Positions 11,791 through 23,099 of a DNA stretch of 64,000 nucleotides are shown one piece after another (the stretch's first letter is position 1; each line of letters begins with the position of its first letter). The stretch is from NCBI GenBank assembly GCA_021613535.1, contig CP075497.1, positions 434,001-498,000 on the forward strand. Direction: 5' to 3'. This DNA comes from Adineta vaga (lineage: Eukaryota; Rotifera). The notes beneath the pieces are model-generated. The model was given only the letters and a program-made list of their open reading frames with translations. It had not been told where the DNA came from and ran no database searches. Made by a program: the position numbers and the translations under genes.

Positions 11791-12611
11791 AGTCAACGTT
11801 GTATTCATAAGAAATTCAGTTTGGTTATCGAATTCGATAAAATCTCTTCAATTGTTTTTAATTACCAATGTTTTATTCATAACTCTATCTAAAACAAAAA
11901 AGTAATAATTATTAATGCTCAATAATACAATGACATTGTTGATCAATTTCAATGAATTTTTCTAAAATATTTTCAAATTCATTTTCATGAACAAGTTTTA
12001 CCATTGTATTTGTCTTTTTTTCGGATATTTTTAAAAGTAATTCAACACTTTTCTATATCAAAATACAATTGCTATACTCAACAGAGAATCTTTGTTCCTA
12101 ATAGTTTTCAAATTTTCCTATTTACGATTTACAATGATAAAATGATTTGTTTTATGGAAATGGATTATTGAATATATATAATTCCTTGTTGTTTAAATAC
12201 GAACAAATGTAATTATATATAATATTAATCAGGGTAACAAAGGAATATATATTTATACTTTCCAACACTGAATTTTTATGATTGAATTATATGGAGAAGA
12301 AAATCAGGTAAAAATGACGACATATTCAATTCTTCATAAGGTGAGAAGAAGAAAGAAATATTGGTTGCTAACAAGTTCAATCACGATTTGTTTGCAACGC
12401 ATTTTCTTTTTGTCTATGTTTCACCTTTTCGAATTCGAAAAAAGACATTAACTGTGTAACATTTTCTGAATGCGACGTACTTTCAAAAGAAAACATTAGC
12501 AACGAAGCATTAAAATGTAAATATTTAATCGTACTTTCACTCACGATCTCAACAGTATATAAACAAACGACAAAAGTCTGTAATATATTATTCATATTTA
12601 ACGTTTTCAAC
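11791..12611. other. Gene-free stretch
   Basis: Right flank of the hAT and upstream region of the beta-helix gene. AT-rich, no supported coding frame. A frame of 78 codons on the minus strand (12377-12613) overlaps the first exon of the beta-helix gene and is a shadow. Confidence 0.5.
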
Positions 12612-14150
12612 ATGCTTATTCAATTACAAATCATATCCTTAGTTAGTGCTCTGTTATGGACTCAAACATGTATGTATAAAAAGAGAATTCTAGTGATCGA
12701 ATATAGAACTTTCTTCGTATTTATTATACAGTAGCAGGTAAATCTTACTATGTAACAAAATCTGGTAAAGACACTAATATTGGAACAAGTGAAGCAACAG
12801 CGTGGTTGACAATAAAGAAAGCAGCAAATTCAGCAACACCTGGTTCAACTGTTTATATTGGTGTTGGAACTTATTATGAAGCAGTTACAGTAAATGTTCA
12901 AGGAAATGTTCAAGATGGACCAATTACATTCACTAATTTAACACCAAATAAAATACCGATCATATCAGGCAAAGAAACAAAAAAGACATCAGCCGATGGA
13001 ACATTAAATATAATTTATATTCAAGATAAAAGTTATTTACGTTTCATCAATCTCGAATTAACAGAATTGAAAGCAGTAGAATGTAGTGGAGTAAGAATTA
13101 CTGGTGGTGGAACGAATATTGGTAAAGTAAATTCATTTATACATTCTAATCTTTTCAATAGAAATTATTTATATTTGTAGAACTTCGAAATTTACATATT
13201 TACAATATTCGTGGTGGAGGTGAAAATGGTGGTGCAATGGCTATTACTGTTTACAATACAAATCAGAAAACAAGTCGTCGACAAGTAATCATTGATAATT
13301 GTACATTACATGATTGTGAACCAGCATGGAGTGAAGCTTTAACATTTAATGGAAATGTTGAACAAATTCAAGTCACGAACAATAAAGTCTATAATATGAA
13401 TAATATTGGAATTGATTTTATTGGTATGATTTTGAAAATTTAATTTATTAAAAGTTAATTTTTTCATTTGTTTATTAGCTGGAGAAAGTTGGACTGGTAA
13501 ACTTGGAGTTCGAACTGGACAATGTGCTAATAATACTGTATGGAATATACATTCAATTTATGATAGTAGTGCAGCAGGTATCTATGTTGATGGAGCATCA
13601 AATATAACTATAGAATACAATGAAGTTCATCATTCGGATATGGGAATTGAAATCGGAGCAGAAAATAAAGGTCAAATTGCTACAAATATGACTGTAAGAA
13701 ATAATTATCTTCATCATAATGATAAATATGGATTGGCCTTCGGTGGATATGATTCTAAGTAAAATTATTTTGAAATTGATTATTAATTGATAGAAAAAGA
13801 AAATATTTGTTTGTAGACGTGGTCGTGTTACGAATAGTTCATTTACTGATAACCGTTTTGAACAAAACGATAATAATCATACAGGTGGAGGAGAAATTGC
13901 TGTTTCATATGCATCTAGCAATACATTTCTTCGTAATATTGTCAAACCAAATGATCAAAATGTGATTCTTCTAGCAGATGGAAAAGGAGGTTTAACAAAT
14001 GTATTTGATTATCAAAAGTATTATCCAAATGGAAAAGATGCAACACAAAATAATCTTATTTTCTATTGGGGAAATACTGAATGTAATGGATTAACCACAT
14101 TTCAAAAGAAAAGTAAACAAGAAATGCATGCTCAAGTATTTGCGAATTAA
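12612..14150 (+). CDS. Secreted right-handed parallel beta-helix protein (PL9/pectate-lyase-like fold)
   Basis: Five exons reconstruct exactly: 12612-12669, 12732-13121, 13181-13423, 13479-13758, 13817-14150 (434 aa). All introns are GT-AG and 54-62 bp, with matching phases. Exon 1 encodes a signal peptide (MLIQLQIISLVSALLWTQT). The mature start, SYYVTKSGKDTNIGTSEATA then W-L-T-I-K-K-A-A, G-S-T-V-Y-I-G-V-G-T-Y, is the typical N-cap of bacterial DUF1565/PL9-type beta-helix proteins. It is followed by coil repeats rich in Asn (IDNCTLHDCE, VTNNKVYNMNNIGIDF, ITIEYNEVHHSDMGIEIG, VRNNYLHHNDKYGLAFGG, NRFEQNDN). The fold suggests polysaccharide lyase or a related carbohydrate-active role; catalytic residues cannot be fixed. 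Bacterial-like sequence with eukaryotic introns and a signal peptide suggests an old, domesticated horizontal acquisition. Confidence 0.88.
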
Positions 14151-14484
14151 AACTTCTTTTTTATTTCATCAATTTATTAAATTAAACAAGCATATCGTTT
14201 TCAAATAACGACATTTTGTATAATGATACATAGTTTTTACGAAAACATTAATGACAATAATAATCTCAGAAATACTTTATTTGAAAAGAAATCAATATAT
14301 TTCATTGGTTCAAGTAAATAGACTTCTAATCAAATGTTCTATGTTCTAATCTGACTCGTCGCACTGTTTAAATGATGTGTACATGACTCAAGAATCATAT
14401 GCAAACGAGTAAAGAATGCCTTGAGTCGTGAGATATCACGGTGAGATGCCGTGGCAGTTTCTTTCTAATTAATAAACATCAACC

Positions 14485-14697
14485 TGTACTCATCGTTCGT
14501 TATGTCGTATGTTTTGTATTTTTGGAAAACGTATTGAAGCTCACGAATGTCCAGTAAGTCAGTGTAAATGAAGTCCATGTGAAAACGAATCACCATTACT
14601 CAGTAGTTATAATTGTCGATTTGATTCTTGTCCATTCACTAAATCAGTAAATTCAAATATTGCAAAAAATAAACAAAAAACGAATTCTTTTTATTAG
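14485..14697 (+). pseudogene. Antistasin-like protease-inhibitor remnant
   Basis: One frame reads C-T-H-R-S-LCRMFCIFGKRIEAHECPVSQCK, a stop (TGA), then SPCENE and later NCRFDSCPF. The spacing C-x3-C-x2-[YF]-G...C-x2-C-x-C is that of antistasin-type domains of leech and rotifer inhibitors. The TGA falls where the pattern expects the next cysteine of C-x-C. No signal peptide exon was found. Either a pseudogene with one nonsense change or part of a gene whose exons I cannot join. Confidence 0.4.
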
Positions 14698-15858
14698 TAC
14701 ATAAAAATATGTTTCGTAAACGTAATTAAAAACGTTAATTTGATGACATGACACAGAGTCTAACTATTTTCACGGTTCATTTCCATTCGCAAATTTCACG
14801 AAATACTTTCATTGTTTTTTTCCAAAAACATTTTCACCAAGATAAATCATTCTACTTGTCTAAATACATATAACAAATGCGGAAACCTCGAATTGAAATC
14901 CGAGTGTAGGTAAGAATATCCATTTCAACATACACCGTCACTCTCAAGATGGCAAAATCGCTCAGTATCAACAAATATTTTGCTAGGAATATGCCAAATA
15001 ATAATCAATGAGAAACTTCCGAAATAACTTTTCTACCTATCCTTCCTATTTATTCATTTGCCAAACACTGAGGGGTAGTTCGCAAGAGCTCATAACAAAA
15101 CAAAACATGACATATCGATTGAAGCACTCGTTCGTTATTGCACAAAGATTGACGAATCAATACTGTGTAGCGCAAGTTTTATTGCTATTTGCTTTTTGGT
15201 TTTACTGACAGCATAGTTTTTAGACACAACTTCTTTTTTTAGATTGATTCCTTATCACTACCTGGCTCTATGACAGAAATATTAGAATAATTGAAACACA
15301 AACGAGACAATCCTCCATTAGTACATCAATTTATAATTCAACACATGAAACCGAGCGTGGATGTAGATTTTAAAGTAGAAATAGAAGATTTTTAGCGCGA
15401 TACACATCATCACTAACAATATCTGATGCTCCTTTACTTCTCTACACATTCACCCTCAAGATTTCAATGCATTTTGGTAGATCTCATACAGTAAAATATG
15501 ATATCGTATGTATAATTTTGACATCAGACAAAGAGATAATTTCGATGGTTCTCTGGGAAAGAATACAAATCTTTTAGTATAACATCAGGTGAAAACGTTA
15601 GGAAATGCACCAATTGGATGTACCGAAGGACATCGTGCAACATTAGAAACAATTGAAGATCGAAAATGAATCGAAATCTCTTTGGAAAACCGTTCAAATT
15701 ATTGATTACGTATTGAAACTATACCGTATGGAAAAAAAATGACTGACTATCGATATATTTCATCTTTGATTATATATCTTCTAAAACATAGAAAAGATTT
15801 ATGTTCGATTGATTTATTTTTATTCTGAAATGTATTTAATATTATACGAATTAAAAGT
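14698..15858. other. Gene-free stretch with decayed inverted repeats
   Basis: Contains a decayed telomere-like inverted repeat at about 14900-14949 (GAGTGTAGGT ... ACCGTCACTCTCAAGAT) and a C-rich half copy at about 15443-15462 (CACATTCACCCTCAAGAT). Short, frame-broken stretches near 15300-15660 look like old coding sequence but I cannot assign them. Confidence 0.4.
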
Positions 15859-16525
15859 TTATTTATAGTACATGAAAAGAACAACAACAACAAGAGAAAC
15901 AAAAATACCAAAATAGATAATAGCAGTAGCAAATGCACAAGTATAAAGTATTGGATGACAGTATGTTAACGCATAAGAATTAGAAAATTGTACACTTAAT
16001 ACTGTAGGAAATACAATAATTCCACCCTAAATATAAAATATTTATAATAATTGAAAAATGAAAATCATAACTAAACTTACAAGTAATATTATAATAAGTA
16101 TCGTAGTACCACAAATAATAATGAATGACGTAACAATGAAAAATGTATTTATATAGTTGCCGATAGATTCGAACAAACGATCTAAATATGATTCTGCTTC
16201 ATTTCGCTCATCACTTGATAAAACACTCTGTTAAATAAAATAAAAAAAAAGATAATTTTTCGTAATTACATATAAGAGATAAAAAAAATAAAGAAGAATT
16301 TCATACCAAACAAAAAACAATAATGAGAATAAATTCTAATATAGCACTGGTAAGAACATAAGGAGAAATAAATGATCCAATTGAACATTGATTAAAATAG
16401 ATAATTCCAATAAATAATTTTACTATTGGAATAAACAAAATTAGAACAAAAACTACAACAGATATGATATCAGAAGAAGTCATTGTTTCAAATGAGTTCC
16501 TTTCCATAGATCTTTTCGTTGGCAT
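15859..16525 (-). CDS. Small four-TM membrane protein
   Basis: Three exons, 16307-16525, 16081-16227 and 15859-16026, join in phase 0 through canonical introns (GTATGA...AACAG and GTAAGT...TTTAG) to give 177 aa. Four hydrophobic segments are visible: IISVVVFVLILFIPIVKLFI, PYVLTSAILEFILIIVFCL, TFFIVTSFIIICGTTILIII, and a C-terminal ATAIIYFGIFVSLVVVVLFM. The loop between TM2 and TM3 is acidic (SSDERNEAESYLDRL). I do not recognise the family. The topology recalls tetraspan-type proteins, but no CCG or other signature is present. Structure of the gene is well supported, function is not. Confidence 0.72.
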
Positions 16526-18050
16526 TGATTTAAATATTGATTGTTTGTTATTTAAATACGTAACACAAATCGTATTAACAGTAGATATTTTTACAAACGT
16601 TTTATAGTTTTATATACAAAATAAAATGAATCATAATGAGAAATGAAATCATGTTTTTTTTAATCTTATCAAAATGCAAACATGTAGTTCATTCGATTTT
16701 GTAGATTTAAAATGATTCACAAAATGTTAATATTTGATTTGTATCAGTTTTCAAAAGAAAAAACCAACCATATATTAAAAATCGATATGCGTATTATATT
16801 TTCTTCTGTTAAAGTTTCTGAAAGTGTGACTCGTCTCGTGTATTGATTAAAGAAATGCACATGTGTCCTTGCAATTGCGTTTATAATTTTTTATGTAAAT
16901 TATCGTTAGATGATATGATTAATCGCAACAAATTTTTCGATGGTATCATCAATTTAAATAAATATTCAATAAAACATAATGTAATTGAGGGTGTGGGTGT
17001 GAAGGTTTCTCTGTTATATGCAGATCCACAATCATTCTCAAAATTTTTTTGTCATTTGAAATTTCGGTTTCCAATTAAATATAAATTTCAAGATTGATCT
17101 GTATGCAGAAATTATACCGAATGCTTGAGATAATTTCAGAATGAGAAAGAGGAGAAGAATTGGCTCGATTTGCTTGTACAGGTATATACGATTTTGTTGA
17201 AGAAAATTTAGGGAAATCCAAATCTTATTTTGAAGATTATGCTTGTTATCTTAATAGAGATGATAATCAAAGTAAAGTGGAATCTGAAGAAAATATTTCA
17301 GTTGAAGTTGAAGTTGATGACGAAGTAGATTCAAAAGAATCATTAAGAATGAGTTCACAGAATGGATTTAAAAGTTTTCAAAGATCATAAATAGTTTTTC
17401 TAAGCACATGAGCGTTCAAATAAATTAATGTCTTTCATCGATTGATTCAATTATTACAAGAAAGATACCTTCTAAAAATAGATTCTTTTGTTTTATAATA
17501 ATTATATTTTTTGATGGATTCTGTTCAATTTTTTCTTTTATTATTAATTCTTGAGAAAATAGTGTATATGAATGGAATAAACAATAAATCGCTATACGTT
17601 TAAATCCTACATATAGTAGTCGGAAAAACAAAGAAAACGTGTTCTTTTATGAGGAATCAGCATGTATATCTGCAAAAATTTAAGAAAAAGAAATATATAA
17701 ATTTTCTCGATCACGTGTAAATGTCCTGCGCTTTCTACAATTTAAACGAGAATAAGACCAGATTATGATTTGATTCCGTAATAGAGATATATTTAATTAT
17801 GTCGTTGTTTTCTATGTTTTATACAAGTTTTAGAGGAATAATGAAACTTGCAACGTCGTTTTTGATAAAGCTGCTTTCGTTCACTCGATGTAACATTAGC
17901 TATATCGTGCTGTGATAGCAGCAGTGAATATGAATTGTAAATATCTTATTAATTTAACATTATTTTTTTGGTTCGAAAAATACAAACAAAAATACAGTCG
18001 TTTATCAATACTTGAGCGAGTGCTTGATCGAGTAGATCATAATTTAAATG
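16526..18050. other. Mostly gene-free stretch
   Basis: AT-rich DNA. An acidic open frame at about 17160-17390 (+) has no recognisable domain, signal or start context and is not called. One telomere-like inverted repeat is listed separately. Confidence 0.4.
16985..17041. repeat. Telomere-like inverted repeat, right arm decayed
   Basis: Left arm TTGAGGGTGTGGGTGTG is intact. The right arm is degenerate (CCACAATCATTCTCAA). Spacing of 57 bp matches intact copies. Confidence 0.6.
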
Positions 18051-18101
18051 AAGATGTGGGTGGGTGAGTGAGGGTACAGAAAAGATACACACATCCTCAA
18101 G
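18051..18101. repeat. Telomere-like inverted repeat
   Basis: GATGTGGGTGGGTGAGTGAG on the left, CACACATCCTCAAG on the right. Ends 46 bp from the stop codon of the minus-strand gene at 18147. Confidence 0.6.
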
Positions 18102-18146
18102 AATTCGAAATCGAATTGTTCGAGAGTATAAGATAAAGACATCTGT

Positions 18147-18608
18147 TTATTCGGTTATTCTCTCTATAATTTTATGAGTATTTCCCAAATAAATTTCAAA
18201 ATTTTCTGTTTTATGTTCTTCTTCGTAAGTACTTTTCCCTGTAGAACACCCATCAAATAAGAATGATTCCATAGTATATGTATACCGCATAGTTCCTGTT
18301 CCTTTTTCATATTCAATACAAGCTCTGTACTTCTCTGGAATTGTTATTGTCACAGATTCTTCATGTGATATTGATGATGCAATATTGTATTCAATACCAA
18401 ACGCTTTACACAGTGCATTTATTGGTAACTCGACGTTAGTAGATATTCCAAAAGACTTGCTACGGCCAACTGTATAACTTATGCTCCTTGTGTCATCACC
18501 AGGTCCAGGATTTCTATGCCATGGCGTTCTTAATGTGTGAACTTGCTTATCAATAACTTTGACTTTGGTCAGTTCTTTTTTTCTTTTAACCATTCCAAAG
18601 TCGTCCAT
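18147..18608 (-). CDS. Hypothetical beta-rich protein
   Basis: A 153-codon frame with a proper Met start and stop. The sequence is rich in alternating polar/hydrophobic strands (SISYTVGRSKSFGIST, SISHEESVTITIPEKY, TMRYTYTMESFLFDG) and lacks a signal peptide and TM segment. The alternation and the S-V-T-I-x-I-P strand faintly recall the insertion/strand modules of aerolysin/ETX-MTX2-type proteins, but this is only an impression and no domain boundary can be shown. An upstream exon is possible. Unknown function. Confidence 0.4.
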   Translation of the reverse strand: MDDFGMVKRKKELTKVKVIDKQVHTLRTPWHRNPGPGDDTRSISYTVGRSKSFGISTNVELPINALCKAFGIEYNIASSISHEESVTITIPEKYRACIEYEKGTGTMRYTYTMESFLFDGCSTGKSTYEEEHKTENFEIYLGNTHKIIERITE

Positions 18609-18710
18609 CTCTCGATATAAGACTAATGTAAAAAAAGAACACTTTTACAACTCTTTTATCTTGTGCGTGATCAAAATAAAAGAAAAAGAATTAGTGTAAT
18701 GAGAATACTT

Positions 18711-18783
18711 CCTATTCCGCGATGTTACACATTCCGGGGATGGGTGGGAACTGATTCCGGAATGTTCAACATCGCGGAATAGG
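18711..18783. repeat. Near-perfect 27-bp inverted repeat with 19-bp G-rich loop
   Basis: Left arm 18711-18737 (CCTATTCCGCGATGTT...ATTCCGG) and right arm 18757-18783 match at 25 of 27 positions. The 19-bp spacer is G-rich (GGATGGGTGGG). Much more GC-rich than its surroundings and not related to the telomere-like arms. Confidence 0.85.
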
Positions 18784-19353
18784 ATGACTGCTCGAATAAG
18801 CTAACTTGATTTTCATAGATGATGATCTGTTCGTTTGGAAACTCTTCTTATTTCTCTTTTTTACATTTATAATTTGAATAGATGCTATTTGTGTTCCTAC
18901 AGAAATTTTTTTAAATAAATATCGTTGATTATACATGCTGTCCAAAAGAAACTGCACTTGTAGCAATGTATCAAAACAAATAGATTAATTCTTAATGATC
19001 ATAACTACGTTGTCAATTTTAATATCTCTTTAAATGCATGTGATATAGTCAAATGTTTCATATTTCATAAATTAACTATCTTTTGTATGTGAATTTTCCA
19101 TTTGAATATGTGTCAGTGACTTAGTATTACAAAAATATAACATCTTCAGGATGTGGAGAGTTGTGGATATGTTAAGTGTACATGATGAGCTAACGTTCAA
19201 CCCACAACCATTTCTATTTGTTCATCTAGTGATGGTGAAGCCTTAGTCGATGTTGATGTTCCTGAACTGTGTGACTGCGATGAAAGATCCACTACAGCAA
19301 GTTGAATAATTTTTTTTGATAAATGTTTACATAATCTTTTATCTTAATACATT

Positions 19354-19602
19354 TTGCTAGATATTAAAGAAATTTTGCATAATCCTATTTTATCATTGCC
19401 TTGGATTCAAGACAGCAAATGTTCGGGCACATTTCAGTTTTGGAAATCAACTAGAGCGTTTGTCATTGATGCAATTAATAAAAATGGAACAGTTCTTGAC
19501 ATTGGCTGTGCTAATGGATTCTTGTTGGCTTGTTTGACTGAATGGCTACAAGAAAAGTCCATAACTATTGTTCCTTATGGTATTGAATGTGATCCATCTT
19601 GA
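19354..19602 (+). pseudogene. Class I SAM-dependent methyltransferase fragment, cut by a telomere-like inverted repeat
   Basis: The frame contains the methyltransferase motif I VLDIGCANGFLLACL (Rossmann SAM-binding loop) and the acidic end of the next strand (VPYGIECDPS), corresponding to the adenosyl-ribose-binding D/E-x-D. It then stops inside the arm CTTGAGGGTGTGGG of the repeat at 19598-19655. Just beyond the repeat, a frame reads DVDIPKQIVITSILRMLLND (from about 19671), which could be displaced continuing sequence. An acceptor-like TTTTGCTAG at about 19352-19360 suggests the visible part is an exon. The normal domain needs about 100 more residues, so the gene is broken. Confidence 0.7.
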
Positions 19603-19655
19603 GGGTGTGGGTGTGGGTGAAGATGCCGTAAGAACAAATCACACTCACACCCTCG
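19598..19655. repeat. Telomere-like inverted repeat
   Basis: CTTGAGGGTGTGGGTGTGGG on the left, CACACTCACACCCTCG on the right; spacer about 20 bp. Interrupts the methyltransferase frame. Confidence 0.85.
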
Positions 19656-20031
19656 TGAAAACTTAAGATGATGTCGATATACCAAAGCAAATTGTAATTA
19701 CAAGTATTCTACGCATGCTGTTAAATGACAGATTATTGATCGATTCTTCAGGTATTTATTCATGATATTTTTATCATACAGGTGACTAAATAGAAACGTG
19801 GGATGTTTATATAATACGTAGGCTTCTTTTGATTTTGTATTGTTTTGATTTATTTATAGAAAAAAATAAATCCTATGTGGGTGAAAAAGTTGAGAACGTA
19901 GTTTCTTGTGGAGAAAAAATATTGCACATGAAAATGACGTCAATAGTAATAATGTTGAATAGCAAAACGTTAATATAAATACCAGTTGTACATTTGAGAC
20001 ATTATGGACTCACAACGTCAAATTATACATA

Positions 20032-20456
20032 ATGCGTTCATTATTCATATTAGCTATTTGTGTTGGTGTATTAGTATCATGGTATAACGTTATTTCGATT
20101 ATTTTCAAAATATGTGTTTTGATTTTAGTATTCATGCTGTAGGTAATTGTAGATGCCAAGATAATCGTGGGCAATACACTGAGATAACAAGAATTTGTTG
20201 CCTAGAACAACAGGTAACGCGTGATGTTGGAGTAGTATTTATGGGTCCAAATAATCAAGTATGTTGAAATTTAACAAAATACTCGTTCTAATTATTAATT
20301 GATTGATTCATGTGTATTCGTTATCTTACAGCATTTTTTTACAAATATCTTTTTTTCTTTTATATTTAGTGTATGAATCCAATGAATCGTCTCGACAGTG
20401 GTGCTTTTGAACGGTGTTGCAAAACATTGGCCGTTGGCGGTGCGTCTTGTTGGTGA
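20032..20456 (+). CDS. Small secreted cysteine-rich protein (double-Cys pattern)
   Basis: Three exons, 20032-20081, 20129-20258 and 20370-20456, give 88 aa with exact phases. A signal peptide (MRSLFILAICVGVLVSCIHA) is followed by a compact cysteine framework: CRCQDNRGQYTEITRICC, then CMN, then FERCC and a final GGASCW. The C-x-C...CC...C...CC...C order resembles small secreted fungal proteins of the hydrophobin-like or CC-motif type, and may be a horizontally acquired gene. No enzyme motif. It is flanked by the broken methyltransferase and the repeat at 20788. The splice model and signal peptide are clear; function is unknown. Confidence 0.75.
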
Positions 20457-20787
20457 ACATTTATAAATTTTTATATAAATTATTCGAAATTGCTTCAAAT
20501 ACTAAAGTTTACTTCTGTTTTTTTTCATCTTTCTATAAATAAAATTTCCTTTAACAGAAAACCGAAAGTCATTTTTCTATGATTTTACAAATACAGTGCA
20601 ATTATTTGTTTTCTTTTCCATTTTGATGAATATACAATTTATGTATTTTTGAAGATAATATGTGTCCAGAGAAGAGGTTATGCGAAAATTATAAGCCTCT
20701 TTCTATCTTGATGAAGAAAATTTAATTTGCGTTTTTAAGACACTTATGTTAGTTCAGTATATATATTCGTTAGATAAGCAAATACAT

Positions 20788-20837
20788 AGGTGTGGGTGTG
20801 GCCTCAGAAAATACTAACAGTACACCCACACCCTCGA
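20788..20837. repeat. Telomere-like inverted repeat
   Basis: AGGTGTGGGTGTGG and TACACCCACACCCTCGA. Lies between the 3' ends of the + gene at 20456 and the - gene at 20916. Confidence 0.8.
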
Positions 20838-20915
20838 AAAATAAAAATATTTTGTTGAAGTCTAATTAACAGTAATCAAAGTAGATTAATAATGTCAATA
20901 ATAAAAATTTGAAAA

Positions 20916-22495
20916 CTACAATAATTCATACATCATTACTTTCCCATCGTCTAAGAATGCATACATATTCATATGTGAATCAAATGCAATATCGACTGGT
21001 TTATCACTCGTTGTTATAGCAACGTTGCCAATCGTTGAATTAATACAATACATTACTATTCGTTTATTTTCCGTGTCTGCAACATATAAATTCCCTTGAG
21101 GATCTAGTTTCATGCCTCTTGGGCGTCTGAGTGTTGATGAGCCACTGGCAACATTGGTATAAGTTACAGTTGGCATTGAAGCTCCAAAAGTCCATAAAAA
21201 CACTTTCGTACCATCTTCGTCGCTCATATATATTTGATTTGGTGTACCATGTGGAAGTAATAGTGCAGATAAACTTCCTAAAAGACCGCCAGTATTAATA
21301 ACAGTGATCAGATTCGATGCATTTGGAGCCAATCGTACTACTGTGTCGGCACCTTGATCCGCAATATAAAGATTCAAGCTATCATCAATAGCAATACCAA
21401 ACGGATCATTTAGAGTACCACTAACGTTCGAGCCGATTCCAGCAACAATGTTTCCGTTGGAAGAGCCTGGTGCATAGCTACGTACTCGAACGTACTGGTG
21501 ATCGTTTGTATACATATATCCATTTTTATCAAATATGATATAATCAATATGATCGCCATAATTTACTGTTACCGCATTTATATTTGTTTCGTTAGTTGGA
21601 CACATTAGTACTTGTCCAATCTGATGACCACTAAGATAGATGATGTCACTCGAATCTATAGAAATACTTGTAGGATTTATTACACCGTTTGAACGAGTAC
21701 AGGCAACAGTGATGCCGGTTGTATTCCAACAGTAATTTGTACCTTAGAGAATCAATGTATTAGACATATATAACTAAGACTATTAGAAATATTTACATGA
21801 AGTGCATCCAGTCGTAGTAGTCGTTGTACTAGCAGTACTTGTTGTTGTTGTTGTTACTGACGTCGACGTTGTTAGAGTACTTGTTGTTGTCACTGATGTT
21901 GTTGTGCTAACAGTACTTGTTGTCGTTGTTGATGTTGATTTTGATACACTAGTGACTGATGTGGTTGTCGTTTGTGTTGATGTTGTAGTGGTAGTAGTGA
22001 TGGATGAAGTTATTGCTTATTTTATTAGATAAAGATATTCATTCGATACTATATAAATCTCTTTTTCTTTTAATATTTTACTTACTTGCTGGCTGTACGT
22101 TCGTATTCTGATTATTTTCGGATTTTATTGCTATAGATTAATATTTCGAAAAAAAAAGTAATCGAGATTATATTTCATAGTTACATCCTTACTTGACATT
22201 GGTTTCAACCACAGTGTTAAGATAACAGCTAAACCAATACTTGCAACTAACGCACCAATTAATAAACCAACTAAACATGCTTTACACTCAAAACAATATA
22301 ACATATAACCTGCTGTACGTCTGAATAGATTAATAATTAATAAGAAAACATAGTATATATTGGTTTATATCATACTGTCTATCTGTATATTGATCATCAT
22401 CATCATCATCATCATTCCGAGCATAGATTGGTTGTTGTTTCAATGTCTAAAATAATTACATCTTAACTAGTACCATTCATAATGTAACTCACCAT
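20916..22495 (-). CDS. Type II membrane NHL-repeat protein with Thr-rich stalk
   Basis: The coding start is ATG at 22493-22495, immediately followed by a donor (ATG|GTGAGT), so the first coding exon may hold the start codon only. Exon 2 (22376-22446) gives TLKQQPIYARN and an Asp run. Exon 3 (from 22320) gives a TM helix (CLVGLLIGALVASIGLAVIL). Next come a short linker and a Ser/Thr/Val stalk of about 65 residues encoded by GTTGTTGTC-type repeats at 21800-22020. The C-terminal part is an NHL beta-propeller with blades NDPFGIAIDDSLNLYIADQG, RPRGMKLDPQGNLYVADTEN and KPVDIAFDSHMNMYAF. Topology suggests a cytoplasmic N-tail and extracellular propeller. The same tail-TM-Thr stalk-propeller plan recurs at 35.6-37.1 kb with FG-GAP repeats. 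Confidence 0.8.
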
Positions 22496-23099
22496 TTGAT
22501 AAAAATGAAAGTCTGGATTTATACCTTTCTAGTACGAATTTTATTTCAATCTAATATAAATTTGTATTTGACAATGCTTTTTTTAGTCATCATTTGTTTT
22601 AAGAACTCGAACAGTCCACAAACAAATGTTTTTTTTTCTCTCAAAATATACAAATTCATTTTAATAATTGAAATTTTCTTTCTTTTTTTTCTCGTTAACA
22701 ATAACCTATATCTCAATCAGGTTTCCAACTAGCACTTTGTATTTCATTTCCATACTGAATATTCAATACAACAATACTTGTAATTGAAAGTTTTCTTTGA
22801 TAAATTAAATGAAGGGTTTGAAAAAAATCTTATTACTTATTATTTCGAAAAAAAAGGTAACAACTACTATTTTCAACAAATAAAAGTCGAATACTCAGGT
22901 ATACTTAACTAATTTAAATGTTTAATTAACATCAGATATGGATACAACAATAGAGTAAAGTCGTAACTAGTGATAAAAAAGACATTCTACGATTTTCTTT
23001 TATACAAAAAATTATTTTGAATTATATTCATATCGAATTGAAAGTTTATCCATATCAAGATATATATTTTGAGAAAAATACAAATATTTACAAGCTTGG
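22496..23099. other. Gene-free stretch
   Basis: Upstream region of the NHL gene. Very AT-rich, no supported frame. Confidence 0.45.

Noticed and set aside
17160-17390. Acidic open frame with a Lys/Glu-rich end
   Set aside because: Alternative (non-ATG) start, no recognised domain, no splice partner found; kept only as a remark.
19143-19210. GGATGTGGAGAGTTGTGG ... CAACCCACAACC as another inverted repeat copy
   Set aside because: Length is right but arms match the consensus too poorly to count as a copy.
21802-22032. Plus-strand Val-rich frame opposite the NHL stalk
   Set aside because: Antisense shadow of the Thr/Ser-rich stalk encoded on the minus strand.
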